The notes under the pieces are model-generated. The model did no database searches, was not told the DNA's origin, and saw nothing but the letters and a program-made list of their open reading frames with translations. Below are positions 18,847-26,593 of a stretch of DNA of 64,000 nucleotides, in pieces. The translations under genes and the position numbers were made by a program. The DNA is taken from NCBI RefSeq assembly GCF_021545335.1, contig NZ_CP089312.1:7440001-7504000 (forward strand), written 5' to 3'. Numbering within the stretch: position 1 is the first letter of the stretch; each line of letters opens with the position of its first letter. The DNA comes from Streptomyces sp. GQFP (GTDB taxonomy: Bacteria; Actinomycetota; Actinomycetes; Streptomycetales; Streptomycetaceae).

Positions 18847-20013
18847 ATGTCAACGCACAAGGGGCTGGTCGGAATCGCCGCAGCGGTCGCCGTCGCGGCG
18901 GGAGCGCTCACCGCGCCCACCGCCGTGGCGGCGCCCACCGAACGACAGGCCCGCACCGAACGACAGGCCAACACCCACGACGCCACCCGCAAGGCCATGG
19001 ACGAGGTGGTCAAGTCCGGCGTCACGGGTGTCGTCGTCGAGGTCGCGGACGGCCAGGGTGTCTGGAAGGCGACCGCCGGGGTCGGCAACCTCAAGACCAA
19101 GCAGCCGCGCAACGCCGATGACCGGTACCGCGCCGGCAGCATCACGAAGACCTTCATCGCGACCGTCCTGCTCCAACTGGAGGCCGAGGGACGGCTCTCG
19201 CTCGACGACACCGTCGACAAATGGTTGCCCGGAGTCGTGCACGGCAACGGCCACGACGGACGGAAGATCACCGTACGCCAACTCCTCAACCACACCAGCG
19301 GCATCTTCGACTACACGGACGACCTCGCCTTCCAACTGGCGATCTTCCTGCCGCAGACCTTCGCCGAGAACCGCTACCGCACCTGGACCCCGGCCGAACT
19401 CATGACGATCGCCATGAGCCACAAGCCGTCCTTCGCGCCGGGCACCTCCTGGTCCTACTCCAACACCAACTACCTGCTCGCCGGCATGGTCATCAACAAG
19501 GTGACCGGCAAGTCGTACGGCGACGAGGTCCGCGCACGTGTCATCGAGCCGCTCGGCCTGCACGGCACGTACATGCCGGGTACGGACCCCGGCGTCCCGC
19601 AGCCCAGCAGCCGGGCCTACTCGAAGTTCGACCTGCCCGGCGGCAGGATCTACGACGTCACCGAGATGAACCCCTCCTGGGCCAACTCCGCGGGCGAGAT
19701 CATCTCCACCGCCGGTGACCTCAACCGCTTCTCCTCGGCGCTGCTGCGCGGCAAGCTCCTGCCCGCCGCCCAACTCGCCGAGATGAAGGCCACGTTCCCG
19801 GCCCCACTGGTCGGAGGCGACTACGGCCTCGGCATCTTCGTACGCAAGCTCACCTGTGGCGTCGAGATCTGGGGTCACAGCGGCGGCCTCCACGGCTCCA
19901 ACTCCGAGGCGGTCACCACGGCCGACGGCAAGCACTCCCTCGCCCTCAACTTCAACGACGACTGGGGAGTCGGCAGCACGAAGATCATCGAAGCGGAGTT
20001 CTGTGGAAGCTGA
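18847..20013 (+). CDS. Secreted serine hydrolase, tandem paralogue of the preceding gene
   Basis: A 388-residue protein very similar to the product of the preceding gene over its whole length. It keeps SITK (near residue 98), YSN in WSYSNTNY and HSGG. Differences cluster in the signal peptide, where a short ERQARTERQANT repeat follows cleavage, and in the segment after DYTDD. About 130 bp separate the two copies. The pair is a tandem duplication; retained catalytic residues argue that both are active. The family role is as for the first copy, acting outside the membrane on D-amino-acid-containing peptides or similar substrates. Confidence 0.9.
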   Translation: MSTHKGLVGIAAAVAVAAGALTAPTAVAAPTERQARTERQANTHDATRKAMDEVVKSGVTGVVVEVADGQGVWKATAGVGNLKTKQPRNADDRYRAGSITKTFIATVLLQLEAEGRLSLDDTVDKWLPGVVHGNGHDGRKITVRQLLNHTSGIFDYTDDLAFQLAIFLPQTFAENRYRTWTPAELMTIAMSHKPSFAPGTSWSYSNTNYLLAGMVINKVTGKSYGDEVRARVIEPLGLHGTYMPGTDPGVPQPSSRAYSKFDLPGGRIYDVTEMNPSWANSAGEIISTAGDLNRFSSALLRGKLLPAAQLAEMKATFPAPLVGGDYGLGIFVRKLTCGVEIWGHSGGLHGSNSEAVTTADGKHSLALNFNDDWGVGSTKIIEAEFCGS

Positions 20014-20032
20014 CCCAGGAACCCGACCACAC

Positions 20033-20068
20033 GAGGAGGGGCCCCCGGTCACCCGGAGACCCCTCCTC
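20033..20068 (+). terminator. Probable terminator after the serine hydrolase pair
   Basis: GAGGAGGGG and CCCCTCCTC form the outer stem, with a CCCGG/CCGGG-rich interior. It lies 20 bp after the hydrolase stop and before the convergent gene. Confidence 0.55.
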
Positions 20069-20096
20069 TCCCCTCCTGGTTCTGCCCGGTCCGTCA

Positions 20097-21170
20097 CTAC
20101 CGGGGCAGCACCACGACGTACGCCGCCGGCTCGCGGTCCCCCGACGCCATAAGAGCCGTACGTACGACAGTTGCCTGCTGTTCGATCGCCTCGCGGAGCT
20201 TGCGCGGGGTGATGTGGACGACCGTGATGCCCAGTCGCTCCAGGTGCTCGCGCTTGCGGGCGTACTCCGACCACAGCGCATCGTCCTCCTCGCGGTGGCC
20301 CGGGCGCGGGGCGCGGGTGTCCAGCTCGACCGCCACCGCGTGGTCGGGCCAGTAGGCGTCGAGGCCGCCGAGGCACGGGCCGCCGGGCAGGCGCAGGTCG
20401 ACGTTCCAGACCGGGTCCGGGAGGCCGTGCTCGCGGACCATCCGGTAGAGGCGGTCCTCCGCGATCGCCCGGCCTTCGGCGAGGAGGGAGTCGACCGCGT
20501 CCACGACATGCGGTCGGCTCAGCAGCCGGGCCTGGTTCAACTCCCGTACCACCGAAGCCGGTTCACAGTGCCCGCCGCGCACCGCGTCGGTCAGCAGCCG
20601 GCGTACGGCGCCCGCGTCCGTGAGTCCGGCCACCGCGTCGGCGAGGGCGCGGGCGACCGGCGCGACCGGGAGCCCCTCGATCACCTCGGGTGTCGGCATG
20701 GCCGAGGTGCGGAGGATGCGGACGCAGCCCGTCGAGCGGAGGCGGCGCAGCCGGGGGACCAGGACGTCGAAGGCGTCGAGGGAGAGGAGTGGCGGTGCGG
20801 ACGAGAAGCCGTGCAGGGCGAGTGCGGCCAGGCCGGTGATCACGGCCTCGGTGTAGATCGGACGCCCGCGCTCGCGGTACGGCTCCTCGCAGTCCGGCTG
20901 GACCGGGACCCCCGTCGTCGCCGCCCGCTCCTTCGCCGCGTACAGCAGTACCGCGTGCAGCCGCTCCTCGCTGGTGGGCGGCGCCGGGTGCAGCAGGAAC
21001 ACGCCCGGCAGGAGCCGCTGCCAGGGTCCGCCGGGCCGGCACTGCTCGTTCGCCTCGGCGGCCGTGACGCCGTGCGCCCGCAGCTGGGCGGCGGTCAGTA
21101 CACGGCGCTGTACGTGTGACAGGTGGCGGAGGGGGCGGGGGCTCGGGGAGAGCGGGGTGTTGTGGGTCAT
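20097..21170 (-). CDS. AbiEi-like winged-helix protein with C-terminal DUF559/Vsr-like nuclease region
   Basis: A 357-residue protein. The N-terminus (about residues 12-75; LSHVQRRVLTAAQLRAHGVT and WQRLLPGVFLLH) resembles the winged-helix domain of AbiEi-type antitoxins. The C-terminal 110 residues (DRLYRMVREHGLPDP, DAYWPDHAVAVELDTRAP, RKREHLERLGITVVHITP) resemble DUF559/Vsr-like PD-(D/E)XK nucleases, with the Asp and the VELD acid plausible metal ligands. Such chimeras are common in actinobacteria and their role is unproven. The ATG at 21170 is preferred over the upstream in-frame start because similarity begins there. No AbiEii-type toxin gene is adjacent. Confidence 0.7.
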   Translation of the reverse strand: MTHNTPLSPSPRPLRHLSHVQRRVLTAAQLRAHGVTAAEANEQCRPGGPWQRLLPGVFLLHPAPPTSEERLHAVLLYAAKERAATTGVPVQPDCEEPYRERGRPIYTEAVITGLAALALHGFSSAPPLLSLDAFDVLVPRLRRLRSTGCVRILRTSAMPTPEVIEGLPVAPVARALADAVAGLTDAGAVRRLLTDAVRGGHCEPASVVRELNQARLLSRPHVVDAVDSLLAEGRAIAEDRLYRMVREHGLPDPVWNVDLRLPGGPCLGGLDAYWPDHAVAVELDTRAPRPGHREEDDALWSEYARKREHLERLGITVVHITPRKLREAIEQQATVVRTALMASGDREPAAYVVVLPR

Positions 21171-21294
21171 GACTCCGGCTTTCCCGTGTCCGATCCGTCC
21201 CCTAACCGCTGTTACACGCCCGTCGACAATTCCGGACAAGCTCGCCCTAAAGTGCAAGCGTTCGAGTGCCGAAAGGCGCTGGTCCATCCGGGGG

Positions 21295-22224
21295 TTACGG
21301 GGACGAGTGACCGGGTTCGGTAACGGTGGGATCGGTGGGGCCTGAGAGGTCCATGCCAGGTGGCCAGTGGCGGATCAGGGTGCCGGCGCCGTGCAGGGCG
21401 TCGGCGAGGCGGCCCTCGGCGGTCGGGTGCGCCGGTCTGGTGCGGTACAGGTCGTCGAGTTCGAGAATGGCGCGGGCCAGGATCTCGAAGTCCCGCAGGA
21501 TCGTCTCGAGTTGGGGCAACGCCGTGTCACCGCGCCGGGCGGCCAGTACGGCGGCGTTCCACTGGGCCCGCTCCAGCTTCCGCTCCAGTTCGTGCCGGTC
21601 GGGCAACTGTCCGCCGCCGAACAAGTCCCCCCGCACGGCACGGGTTTCGAGGATCGCCCGGGAGGCGTGGAGCATCCGCTGCACCAGCCGGCCCGCATGG
21701 CTGTCGAGGTCCCGCATGGTCACGTAGTGATGGCGCATCCGCCGTACGACCGTGGCGCTCGACGCCACTCCCCAGCGAACGGGTCTGCCGAGGTGGGGAG
21801 TTGGGTCGTTCCAGTAGGGCGCGGAGTCGAAGGCGGCCGGGCGCCGATAGGTGAGCCGGTGTAAATGCCGCCACTTCTCGTACGGCAACTCCGGGTCCAG
21901 TAAGACGGGTTGGGTCGGACGGTGCGCGTGGTCCGGCGGATAGCGCTGGACGAGCGTGCCGATCGCCGTCGAACCGGCGGTGGCCGGGGAGGGCGGTAAG
22001 CCGCCCTCCCCGGCCACCGCGACCTCCACCGCGTCCCCGGTGTTCCCGGCGTCCTCGTCCAGCCTTGGCAGCACTTCCGTGGTTAACACATTTGCCGCCA
22101 CCGCGAGTTCGCGTGCCCTTGCCGCGTCCGGATGTGCGGACGCCATCAGCAGCAGTGCCCCCGTGATACGCCGTAGTCCGCGCACCAACTCGTCCACGCG
22201 CGCGTCGACTTCGGACTCGAACAC
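21295..22224 (-). CDS. Conserved protein of unknown function, contains a TTA codon
   Basis: A 309-residue soluble protein I do not recognise. It is rich in Arg and Leu and probably largely helical: VDELVRGLRRITGALLLMAS at the start, and HELERKLERAQWNAAVLAAR and ILARAILELDDLYR later. A central segment reads PTQPVLLDPELPYEKWRHLH. The GTG start has an AGGGGGGAAG tract upstream. Leu-47 is a TTA codon (complement of 22084-22086), so expression should depend on the bldA tRNA. A perfect 20-bp inverted repeat lies inside the frame and encodes part of a flexible Pro/Gly/Ala stretch. pepN lies upstream on the same strand, 111 bp away. Confidence 0.7.
   Translation of the reverse strand: MFESEVDARVDELVRGLRRITGALLLMASAHPDAARARELAVAANVLTTEVLPRLDEDAGNTGDAVEVAVAGEGGLPPSPATAGSTAIGTLVQRYPPDHAHRPTQPVLLDPELPYEKWRHLHRLTYRRPAAFDSAPYWNDPTPHLGRPVRWGVASSATVVRRMRHHYVTMRDLDSHAGRLVQRMLHASRAILETRAVRGDLFGGGQLPDRHELERKLERAQWNAAVLAARRGDTALPQLETILRDFEILARAILELDDLYRTRPAHPTAEGRLADALHGAGTLIRHWPPGMDLSGPTDPTVTEPGHSSP
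21977..22020. repeat. Perfect 20-bp inverted repeat with 4-base loop, inside a coding region
   Basis: The arm at 21977-21996 is exactly complementary to 22001-22020, with loop TAAG. It encodes AVAGEGGLPPSPATA and neighbours in the minus-strand gene. Confidence 0.9.
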
Positions 22225-22335
22225 TTCGACTTCCCCCCTTGCAGGACCTTCACTTCTTTCTCGACATCACCGTCCCCGGCACCCCAGGGGCACACCTGCT
22301 CCAGGGGTGCCTTCTCAAACCACCAATTTGTTCGG

Positions 22336-24921
22336 TCATAGCACTGCTGTCTCATCGCACGCCTGTGCGCGCAGCGCCCGCGCCAGATCGTCCCGAGCTT
22401 CCAGGACCAGACGCCGCAGAGCAGGCGCCGCGTCCGCCCGGTTCGCCAGCCACTCGTCCGTCGCCGCCAGCGTCCCCGGCGAGTCCTGGAGGGACGGGAA
22501 CAGGCCCCGTACGACATCCATGCCGATCTGGATCGAACGGTCGGCCCAGATCCGCTCGATCACCGCGAAGTACCTCTCCGCGTACGGCGCGAGCAGCTCC
22601 CGCTGTGAGCCCTGGACGAAGCCCGAGATGGTGGCCTCGACGAGGGCGTTGGAGAGGGAGTCCGACTCGACGACCTGCGCCCAGGCCTGCGCCTTGACGG
22701 CGGCCGAGGGGCGGGCGGCGAGGCAGCGGACCTGGTGGCGCTTGCCGGACGCCGTGTCGTCGCGGGCGAGTTCGGCGCCGAGCGTCTTCTCGTCGGCGAC
22801 GCCGTGCGAGGTCAGCGGTTCCAGGAACGCCCACCGCACCTCCTGGTCGACGTCCAGGCCGTCGATCTTCGCCGTGCCCTCCAACAGCCCCTGGAGCAGC
22901 TGGAGATCGGCCTCGCTGGAGGCCACGGCCGCGAAGAAGCGGGCCCAGGTCAGCTGGTGCTGGCTCCCCGGTTCGGCGAGCCGTAGTTCCTTCAACGCGC
23001 CCTCGGCGAGCAGGCGTTCACCCATCTCCCGCCAGTCGGGGGCCGCGTAGTGGGTGAGCGCGGTGCCCGCCCAGGCGTGCAGCATCTGGAGGACGCCGAT
23101 GTCCGACTCGCGCCCCGCGAACCGCAGCACCAGGTCGATGAAGTCCCGGGCCGGCATCAGCGCGTCCCGCGTGAGGTTCCACAGCGCGGACCAGCACAGG
23201 GCGCGGGCGAGCGGGTCGGTGAGGTCACCGAGCTGCGCGCGGAGCGTGTCCAACGAGCCCTCGTCGAACCGGATCTTGCAGTACGTCAGGTCGTCGTCGT
23301 TGACGAGCACCAGCTCGGGGGCGTCGCTCCCGGCCAGCTCCCCGATGACCGTGCGGGGCCCGTCGACATCGACCTCGGCACGCGCGTACCGCTCCAACGC
23401 CCCTTCCGCGGAACGCCGGTAGAGCCCGACGGCCACCCGGTGCGGCCGGAGTTCAGGATGCGACTCGGCGGCCTCCTGGAGCACGGCCAGCTCGGTGATC
23501 AGCCCGTCCGCGCTCAACAGCACCTGCGGGGTGAGGGAGTTGACCCCGGCGGTCTGCAGCCAGGCACGCGACCAGGAGGCCAGGTCCCGCCCGCTGGTCT
23601 CCTCCAGCGCCGACAGCAGATCGCCGAGGCGCGTGTTGCCGTACGCGTGCCGCTTGAAGTACCGCCGCGCGCCTTCGAGGAACGCGTCCCGTCCGACGTA
23701 CGCCACCAACTGCTTGAGTACGGAGGCGCCCTTGGCGTAGGTGATGCCGTCGAAGTTGAGCTTGGCGTCCTCCAGGTCACGGATGTCGGCCGTGATGGGG
23801 TGCGTGGAGGGGAGCTGGTCGGCGCGGTAGGCCCAGGACTTGCGGTTGTTGGCGAAGGTGACCCAGCCGTTGGTGAAACGGGTCGCCTCGACGAGCGAGA
23901 AGGCGCCCATGAAGTCGGCGAAGGACTCCTTGAGCCAGAGGTCGTCCCACCACTCCATGGTGACGAGGTCGCCGAACCACATGTGGGCCATCTCGTGCAG
24001 GATGACGTTCGTGCGCCGCTCGTACGCGGCCTGTGTCACCTTCCCCCGGAAGATGAACTCCTCGCGGAAGGTGACGAGTCCCGGGTTCTCCATCGCGCCG
24101 AGGTTGTACTCGGGCACGAACGCCTGGTCGTACTTCCCGAAGGGGTACGGGTAGTCGAAGTGGTCGTGGAAGAAGTCCAGCCCCTGCTTGGTGACGAGGA
24201 AGACGTCGTCGGAGTCGAAGTAGGGGGCGAGACCCTTGCGGCACATGGCACCGAGGGGGATGTCGAGGGTCGTACCGTCGGCGAACGTACGCGAGTACGA
24301 GTCGGTGACGTAGTGATAGGGGCCCGCGAGGATGGCGGTGATGTAGGTGGAGATCGGCTTGGTCTCACCGAACCGCCACACACCGTCGACCAGTTCCCCG
24401 AGCCCGTTGCTCCAGGCGACCCAGCCCTCCGGGGCGCGCACCTCGAACCGGAAGGGGGCCTTCAGGTCGGGCTGCTCGAAGTTGGCGAAGACACGACGCG
24501 AGTCGGCGGGCTCGTACTGCGTGTACAGATACACCTCGCCGTCCTCGGGGTCGACGAAGCGGTGCAGGCCCTCGCCGGTGCGGGAGTAGGCGCACTGGGC
24601 GTCGACCACCAGCTCGTTCTCGGCGGCGAGATCCTCCAGCAGGACGCGCGTGCCGTCGAAGACGGCCCCCGGGTCGAGATCCCGCCCGTTGAGCGAGACG
24701 GCCGTGACACCGGGCGCGACAAGATCGGCGAAACTGGCGGCACCGGGCTCGGCACACCGGAACCGAATGGTGGTCACGGACCGAAAAGTCCGAGGCCCAC
24801 CGCCACTACCACCAGCGTCCCCCACGGCGGACCGCACATCGAGGAACACCTCGTACCCGTCGACGGACAGCAGGGCGGCCCGCTCCCGGGCCTCGTCGCG
24901 GGACAGATTCTCACCGGGCAC
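22336..24921 (-). CDS. pepN: Aminopeptidase N (M1 zinc metallopeptidase)
   Basis: An 861-residue cytoplasmic M1 aminopeptidase that removes N-terminal residues from peptides. The exopeptidase motif is present in NLGAMENPGLVTF. The zinc site HEMAHMWFGD (His near residue 309) is followed by the glutamate of LWLKESFADF, giving HExxHx18E. The C-terminal half is the ERAP1-like helical domain. Length is normal for actinobacterial PepN. The GTG start has GGGAG upstream. It is divergent from the DsbA-like gene, with 137 bp between them. No signal peptide is seen. Confidence 0.96.
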   Translation of the reverse strand: MPGENLSRDEARERAALLSVDGYEVFLDVRSAVGDAGGSGGGPRTFRSVTTIRFRCAEPGAASFADLVAPGVTAVSLNGRDLDPGAVFDGTRVLLEDLAAENELVVDAQCAYSRTGEGLHRFVDPEDGEVYLYTQYEPADSRRVFANFEQPDLKAPFRFEVRAPEGWVAWSNGLGELVDGVWRFGETKPISTYITAILAGPYHYVTDSYSRTFADGTTLDIPLGAMCRKGLAPYFDSDDVFLVTKQGLDFFHDHFDYPYPFGKYDQAFVPEYNLGAMENPGLVTFREEFIFRGKVTQAAYERRTNVILHEMAHMWFGDLVTMEWWDDLWLKESFADFMGAFSLVEATRFTNGWVTFANNRKSWAYRADQLPSTHPITADIRDLEDAKLNFDGITYAKGASVLKQLVAYVGRDAFLEGARRYFKRHAYGNTRLGDLLSALEETSGRDLASWSRAWLQTAGVNSLTPQVLLSADGLITELAVLQEAAESHPELRPHRVAVGLYRRSAEGALERYARAEVDVDGPRTVIGELAGSDAPELVLVNDDDLTYCKIRFDEGSLDTLRAQLGDLTDPLARALCWSALWNLTRDALMPARDFIDLVLRFAGRESDIGVLQMLHAWAGTALTHYAAPDWREMGERLLAEGALKELRLAEPGSQHQLTWARFFAAVASSEADLQLLQGLLEGTAKIDGLDVDQEVRWAFLEPLTSHGVADEKTLGAELARDDTASGKRHQVRCLAARPSAAVKAQAWAQVVESDSLSNALVEATISGFVQGSQRELLAPYAERYFAVIERIWADRSIQIGMDVVRGLFPSLQDSPGTLAATDEWLANRADAAPALRRLVLEARDDLARALRAQACDETAVL

Positions 24922-25058
24922 CGAGCACTCCCTCGATTGTCATCAGTACGGCCGACCAGCACCGATCCTGCCACGCACCACTGACACCGGACACCCGGGA
25001 ATGCGACGGTGGCGGGGATACGTTCCTTCTTCGAAGCCCCCCTTTACCTAGGAGACCC

Positions 25059-25715
25059 ATGTCCGAGACGAGCTCGACCAAGACCCCCGTCGACTTCTGG
25101 TTCGACCCGCTCTGTCCCTGGGCCTGGATGACCTCCCGGTGGGTCCTGGAGGTGGAGAAGGTCCGTGACATCGAGGTCCGCTGGCACATCATGAGCCTGG
25201 CGGTGCTCAACGAGGAGCGGCTCGACGAGTTGCCCGAGGAGTACCGCGAGATGCTCGCGGTGAAGGCATGGCTGGGCGTACGGGTCGTGACGGCGGCCTG
25301 GCAGAAGCACGGCGCCGACGTCGTCGGCCCCCTCTACACGGTCCTGGGCACGCGTATCCACAACAACGAGGAGGGCCTGACCCTGGAGTCCATCGCGGGC
25401 GCCCTCGCCGACGTCGGCCTCCCCGCCGACCTGATCGACTACGCCGAGCAGAAGGACTTCGAGTTCGACGCCGAGCTGCGCGCCTCCCACAAGGAGGGCA
25501 TCACCAAGGTTGGCCAGGACGTCGGCACCCCGGTGATCGCGGTCCCCGGCGCCGACGGCGAGCAGATCGCCTTCTTCGGCCCGGTCGTCACCCCGGCCCC
25601 GAAGGGCGAGGAGGCCGCCAAGCTGTGGGACGGCACCCTCCTGGTCGCCTCGGTCCCCGGCTTCTACGAGATCAAGCGCACCCGCACGAAGGGCCCGGAC
25701 TTCAGCAACCTCTGA
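25059..25715 (+). CDS. DsbA-family protein of the mycothiol-dependent nitroreductase (Rv2466c) type
   Basis: A 218-residue thioredoxin-fold protein with a helical insertion. The active-site region is VDFWFDPLCPWAWMTSRW, so the motif is CPWA: the N-terminal cysteine is kept but the second cysteine of a CxxC pair is Ala. GTPVIAVPG supplies the cis-proline. The family uses mycothiol as reductant in actinobacteria. A single-cysteine site suggests a glutathione-transferase-like or monothiol mechanism rather than disulfide oxidation. No signal peptide, so it is cytoplasmic. GGAG lies ahead of the ATG. Confidence 0.85.
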   Translation: MSETSSTKTPVDFWFDPLCPWAWMTSRWVLEVEKVRDIEVRWHIMSLAVLNEERLDELPEEYREMLAVKAWLGVRVVTAAWQKHGADVVGPLYTVLGTRIHNNEEGLTLESIAGALADVGLPADLIDYAEQKDFEFDAELRASHKEGITKVGQDVGTPVIAVPGADGEQIAFFGPVVTPAPKGEEAAKLWDGTLLVASVPGFYEIKRTRTKGPDFSNL

Positions 25716-25732
25716 GGCCCCGGCCACTATGG

Positions 25733-25771
25733 GGGAGGCCCCCGCGAGTCACGTCCTCGCGGGGGCCTCCC
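25733..25771 (+). terminator. Strong terminator hairpin
   Basis: Perfect 16-bp stem GGGAGGCCCCCGCGAG / CTCGCGGGGGCCTCCC with a 7-base loop, just after the DsbA-like gene. Confidence 0.85.
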
Positions 25772-25841
25772 GTCATTCCGCCTGCCGGTGAAGGTTGAGA
25801 AGACGATCACGAGGCAGGACGCTTCACAGCCGTCGGCGCGG

Positions 25842-26483
25842 TCAGGGCGCCAACAGCAGCACATCCGTACGGGACTTGGCGGCCGCGTAACGCTTCGCCA
25901 CGTCCTGCCAGTTGACGACGGCCCACATGGCGTCGATGAAGTCGACCTTCTGGTTCCGGTACTGGAGGTAGAAGGCGTGCTCCCAGGCGTCGAAGACCAG
26001 GATCGGGGTCGAGCCCTGGCCGGCGTTGCCCTGGTGGTCGTAGACCTGCTCGACGATCAGACGGCCGGAGAGCGGCTCGTAGGCGAGGACGCCCCAGCCC
26101 GAGCCCTGCGTGGTCGCGGCGGCCTTGGTGAGCTGCGCCTTGAAGCCGGCGAACGACCCGAACGACTCGGCGATCGCGTCCGCGAGGTCACCGACACCGT
26201 CGGCGGCGAGCGGCTCACCGCCGCCCTCACCGGTCATGTTGTGCCAGTAAATGGAGTGCAGGATGTGCCCGGAGAGGTGAAAGGCGAGGTTCTTCTCCAG
26301 ACCGTTGACTGAGCCCCACGACTCCTTGTCGCGAGCCTCCGCGAGCTGCTCAAGCGTGTCGTTCGCACCCTTCACATACGCCGCGTGGTGCTTGTCGTGA
26401 TGCAGCTCGATGATCTCGGGGCTGATCACGGGCGCGAGCGCGGAGTAGTCGTACGGCAGCTCGGGAAGCGTGTACACGGGCAT
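25842..26483 (-). CDS. sodF: Superoxide dismutase, Fe/Mn family
   Basis: A 213-residue cytoplasmic superoxide dismutase. The metal ligands appear as ELHHDKHHAAYV (first His), HLSGHILHSIYW (second His) and VFDAWEHAFYLQY (Asp and third His). In Streptomyces this family is the iron-containing SodF, made when nickel is too scarce for the nickel enzyme SodN. The ATG at 26483 gives the conserved MPVYTLPELPYDY start; the in-frame start further upstream would run through the operator. A Nur-type site lies 23-39 bp before the ATG, supporting nickel-dependent repression. The metal itself cannot be read with certainty from the sequence. Confidence 0.93.
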   Translation of the reverse strand: MPVYTLPELPYDYSALAPVISPEIIELHHDKHHAAYVKGANDTLEQLAEARDKESWGSVNGLEKNLAFHLSGHILHSIYWHNMTGEGGGEPLAADGVGDLADAIAESFGSFAGFKAQLTKAAATTQGSGWGVLAYEPLSGRLIVEQVYDHQGNAGQGSTPILVFDAWEHAFYLQYRNQKVDFIDAMWAVVNWQDVAKRYAAAKSRTDVLLLAP

Positions 26484-26505
26484 GCGGGGTCCCCTCGACC
26501 TCTTA

Positions 26506-26522
26506 TTGCACATAGCTTGCAA
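26506..26522 (-). promoter_or_regulatory. Putative Nur operator of sodF
   Basis: Read on the minus strand this is TTGCAAGCTATGTGCAA. It matches the Streptomyces nickel-uptake-regulator consensus tTGCaa-N5-ttGCAA with one difference in the right half-site. It lies directly upstream of sodF, the known Nur target. Confidence 0.75.
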
Positions 26523-26531
26523 CTGCACGCT

Positions 26532-26580
26532 AGCAACAAAAAGACCCTCGTGCGCGTCGCACGAGGGTCTTTTTGTTGCT
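26532..26580 (-). terminator. Terminator of the sulfonate-utilisation cluster
   Basis: Perfect 23-bp inverted repeat (26532-26554 and 26558-26580) with loop CGT, flanked by T-rich ends on both strands (TTTTTGTTGCT). It lies 14 bp after the TauD-like gene and just upstream of the sodF operator. It insulates sodF from read-through. Confidence 0.92.
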
Positions 26581-26593
26581 GACGAGGGCAGGC

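Noticed and set aside
23050..24984. 644-codon open frame antisense to pepN
   Set aside because: No domain pattern, and pepN on the other strand has HExxH and GAMEN motifs.
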